NCBI RefSeq assembly: GCF_029633865.1
Contig: NC_079223.1
Span: 37,879,706 to 37,943,705, forward strand
Length of the DNA: 64,000 bases
Reading direction: 5' to 3'
From: Lampris incognitus
Taxonomy: Eukaryota > Chordata > Actinopteri > Lampriformes > Lampridae
Shown piece by piece: positions 60,880-64,000 of this stretch; position 1 is the stretch's first letter, and every line of letters begins with the position of its first letter. A program made the position numbers and the translations under genes. The notes beneath the pieces were generated by a model. The model saw nothing but the letters and a program-made list of their open reading frames with translations. It did not search any database and was not told where the DNA came from.

Positions 60880-62955
60880 CACATGTACGTAAGGGGCCAT
60901 GCAAGCCATAATTCATTCTGGCCCCTCTCACATACATACATTCCCTTATACACACATACAGTGCATCCGGAAAGTATTCACACCCCTTCACTTTCCCCAC
61001 ATTTTGTTATGTTACAGCCTTGTTCCAAAATGGATTAAATTCCTTTTTTTTCTCATCAATCTACACACAATACCCCATAATGACAAAGTGAAAAAGGTTT
61101 TGTAGAAATTTTTGCAAATTTATTAAAAATAAAAAACTGAAATTATGCATGTACATAAGTATTCACACCCTTTACTCAGTACTTGGTTGAGGCACCCTTG
61201 GCAGCAATTACAGACTCAAGTCTTCTTGGGTATGAAGCTACAAGCTTGGCACACCTATATTCGGGGTATTTCTCCCATTCCTTTCTGCAGATCCTCTCGA
61301 GCTCTGTAAGGTTAGATGGGGAGCGTCGCTGCGCAGCTATTTTCAGGTCTTTCCAGAGCTGTTCAATGGGGTTCAAGTCTGGGCTCTGGCTGGGCCACTC
61401 AAGGACATTCACAGACTTGTCCCAAAGCCACTCCTTCGTTGTCTTGGCTGTGTGCTTAGGGTCGTCGTGTTGAAAGGTAAACCTTCGCCCCAGTCTGAGG
61501 TCCTGAGCGCTCTGGAGCAGGTTTTCATCAAGGATCTCTCTGTACTTTGCTCCATTCATCTTCCCTCGATCCTGACTAGTCTCCCAGTTCCTGCCGCTGA
61601 AATACATCCCCACAGCATGATGCTGCCACCACCATGCTTCACTGTAGGGATGGTATTAGCAAGGTGATGAGAGGTGCCTGGTTTCCTCCAGTCATGACGT
61701 TTGGCATTCAGGCCAAAGAGTTCAATCTTGGTTTCATCAGACCAGAGAATCTTGTTTCTCGTGGTCTGAGAGTCCTTTAGGTGCTTTCTGGCAAACTCCA
61801 AGCGGGCTGTCATGTGCCTTTTACTGAGCAGAGGCTTCCGTATGGCCACTCTACCATAAAGGCCTGATTGGTGGAGTGCTGCAGAGATGATTGTCCTTCT
61901 GGAAGGTTCTCCCATCTCCACAGAGGAACGCTGGAGCTCTGTCAGAGTGAGCATTGGGTTCTTGGTCACCTCCCTGACCAAGGCCCTTCTCCCCCGATTG
62001 CTCTGTTTGGCTGGGCGGCCAGCTCTAGGAAGAGTCCTGGTGGATCCAAACTTCTTCCATTTACGAATGATGGAGACCACTGTGCTCTTCGGGACCTTCA
62101 AAGCTGTAGAAAATTTTTTGTACCCTTCCCCAGATCTGTGCCTCGATACAATCATGTCTCGGAGGTCCACAGACAATTCCTTTGACTTCACGGCTTGGTT
62201 TCTGCTCTGACATGCACTGTCAACAGTGGGATCTTATATAGACAGGTGTGTGCCTTTCCAAATCATGTCCAATCAATTGAATTTACTACAGGTGGACTCT
62301 GATCAAGATGTAGAAACATCTCAAGGATGATCAGTGGAAACAGGATGAACCTGAGCTCAATTTTGAGTGTCATAGCAAAGGCTGTGAATACTTATGTACA
62401 TGCAATATTTCAGTTTTTTATTTTTAATAAATTTGCAAAAATTTCTACAAAACCTTTTTTCACTTTGTCATTATGGAGTATTGTGTGTAGATTGATGAGA
62501 AAAAAAAGGAATTTAATCCATTTTGAAATAAGGTGTAACATAACAAAATGTGGGGAAAGTGAAGGGGTGTGAATACTTTCCGGATGCACTGTACATAGAA
62601 ATACATACCTTTTCTTCTTACATACGTATATTATTTATGATATCAAATGTATACATTGACTGCATGTGCATGAGAGCAAAATGTATTAATGTGTGCGTTA
62701 AAATATATGAATATGAGAGCGAATGTGAGTGAAAATATATAAATATGAGTGAAATGTATGAATAAATGTATGAATGTGTTAGTTAAAAATATATGAATAT
62801 GAGAGTAAAATGTATGAAGGAGTGAGTGAAAATGTCTGGGTGTTAGAATAAAAATAAATTGTGAGAGTGAAAATATATGTATGTAAAAGGAGAATGTATA
62901 TGTATGTGCGAGGGCCAGAATATATTATGACTTGTATGGCCTCTGTGCATGTGTT
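60880..62955. repeat. Inverted repeat bounded by GT arrays and split by a Tc1 insertion
   Basis: 60883-60950 (GGGGCCATGCAAGCCATAAT ... CCCCTCTCACATACATAC) is the near-complement of 62885-62952. GT arrays lie just outside both arms (60807-60873 and 62975-63056). The Tc1 element 60959-62591 sits between the arms. Between 62600 and 62880 the sequence is a degenerate series of ATATGAATATGAGAG-like units. Confidence 0.65.
60959..62591 (-). mobile_element. Tc1-type transposon, whole length, transposase broken
   Basis: 1633 bp with inverted ends CAGTGCATCCGGAAAGTATT and TA at both sides (60957-60958, 62592-62593). The transposase reads from 62191 leftward: paired-like domain (MIVSRHRSGEGYKKFSTALK), AT-hook-like RAGRPAK, LWSDETKIELFG (first Asp) and [10 protein letters not shown]. 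After a frameshift near 61560-61610 it continues with [11 protein letters not shown] and [14 protein letters not shown], ending near 61176. The DxD site reads HDDPKH, one residue shorter than the usual DNDPKH. Different family from the DD38E element. Inactive but only lightly damaged. Confidence 0.9.
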
Positions 62956-62970
62956 TATATATATATACAC

Positions 62971-62974
<4 letters not shown>

Positions 62975-63056
<82 letters not shown>
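62975..63056 (+). repeat. GT microsatellite
   Basis: About 38 GT units following an AT-rich start. It supplies the TA next to the Tc1-type element at 63057. Confidence 0.95.
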
Positions 63057-63059
<3 letters not shown>

Positions 63060-64000
63060 GCCAAAAGTATGTGGACTGTGAACACCCCTTCTAATTATTG
63101 GCTCAGGTATTTCAGCAACACCCATTGTCAACAAGTGCATAAAATCAAGCATACAGCCACGCAATGTCCATAGATAGACATTGGCAATTCGAATGGTTCG
63201 TACAGAGGAGTCCAGTGACTTTCAACATGACTATGTCATAGGATGCCACCTTTCCATCAAGTCGGTTGGTCAGATTTCTGCCCTGCAAAAGTTGCCCTGA
63301 TCCACTATAAGTCTGTTATTGTGAAGTGAAAACGGACTGTTCATCGTGAGCTTCATCAAATGGTTTCCATGGCCATCCAGCCGCACTCAAGCCTGAGATC
63401 ATTCTGCTAAATGCAAAGTGTCCGCTGGAACGATGCCGTGGAAATGCGTTCTCTGGAGTGATGAATCAGGCATCACTATCTGGCAGTCGGAAGGACCAAT
63501 CTGGGTTTGGCGGTTGCCTGGGTAACGCTACCTGCCTGAATGCAAAGTGCCAACTGTATCGTTTGGTGGAGGAGGAATAATGGCCTGGGGCTGTTTTTTG
63601 TGGTTTGGGCTCGGCACTTTCGTTCCAGTGAAGGGAAAACTTAATGCCACACCATACAATGACATTCTAGAGAATTGTGCTTCCAAACATGTGGCAACAA
63701 TTTGAGGAAGGCCCTTTCGTATTTCAGCATGACAGTGCCCCTGTGCACAAAGTGAGGTCCATAAAGACATGGTTTTCTGAGTCTGGTGTGGAAGAATCTC
63801 ACTGGCCTGCTCAGAGCCCTGACCTCAACCCCATCCAACGCATTTGGGATGAATTTGGAACATCGACCGTGAGCCAGACTTTCTCCCCAACATCAGTGCC
63901 CAACCTTACTAATGCTGTTGTGGCTGAATGGGAGCGAATCTCAGCAGCCATGTTTCAAAATGTAGTGGAAAACCTTCCCAGAAGAGTAGAGGCTGTTATA
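63057..64000 (+). mobile_element. Tc1-type transposon, broken, cut by window edge
   Basis: It begins with the inverted repeat TATGGCCAAAAGTATGTGG. Transposase pieces on the plus strand: MPWKCVLWSDES (first Asp), [20 protein letters not shown], then frameshifts into SPDLNPIQ-like and LPRRVEAVI-like ends. At least three frame changes or stops are visible. Same family as 16025-16617. Confidence 0.85.

Overview
The window is vertebrate nuclear DNA, almost certainly from a teleost fish. It holds intron-split genes with fish-like orthologues, tRNA-derived SINEs, Tc1/mariner DNA transposons, L2/Rex1-like LINEs and very long dinucleotide microsatellites. Only a small part of it is coding. All exon coordinates below were read by joining open frames across splice consensus sites and matching remembered family sequences; no alignment was run.

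Five genes can be supported. (1) The 3' end of an actin-binding LIM protein gene, probably ablim1 (237-2712, +), ending in a villin/dematin headpiece and containing an 8-nt micro-exon. (2) A TRIM-like B30.2 gene (5090-7215, +) whose RING/B-box exon is not visible. (3) habp2, the hyaluronan-binding/factor VII-activating serine protease (8360-13850, +), with three EGF modules, a kringle and a complete trypsin domain. (4) A complete RING/B-box/coiled-coil/B30.2 TRIM gene on the opposite strand (24060-26780, -). (5) aldh18a1, mitochondrial delta-1-pyrroline-5-carboxylate synthase (28562-41119, +), complete, 777 aa. A sixth gene, ate1 (arginyl-tRNA-protein transferase), starts at 43434 (+) and runs off the right edge; its first four coding exons are present, separated by a 14.1-kb intron packed with retroposons. 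ABLIM1, HABP2, ALDH18A1 and ATE1 all lie on human 10q, so the block looks like conserved synteny with two fish TRIM genes placed around habp2.

The rest is mobile DNA. The 13.9-24 kb interval between habp2 and the reverse-strand TRIM gene holds an apparently intact Tc1/mariner element with a 347-aa transposase whose acidic spacing reads as DD38E (18412-20029). It also holds a 1197-bp palindromic derivative of that element (16899-18095); a second copy of the same derivative, in opposite orientation, sits in an aldh18a1 intron (37994-39190). Nine copies of one tRNA-derived SINE family and three of another are spread through the window. Three LINE bodies, two other Tc1-type elements, a retroviral LTR with primer-binding site and a miniature LTR element with tRNA-like promoter boxes make up most of the remainder. 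A recurrent hairpin repeat is always found next to AT or GT microsatellites.

Most interesting: the DD38E element and its hairpin derivatives with shared breakpoints; the miniature LTR element whose LTRs look like tRNA genes; the ablim1 micro-exon; the tandem splice donor in aldh18a1 that matches the known mammalian two-residue isoform switch; and the UG/UAUG microsatellite that forms the 3' splice region of the last aldh18a1 exon.
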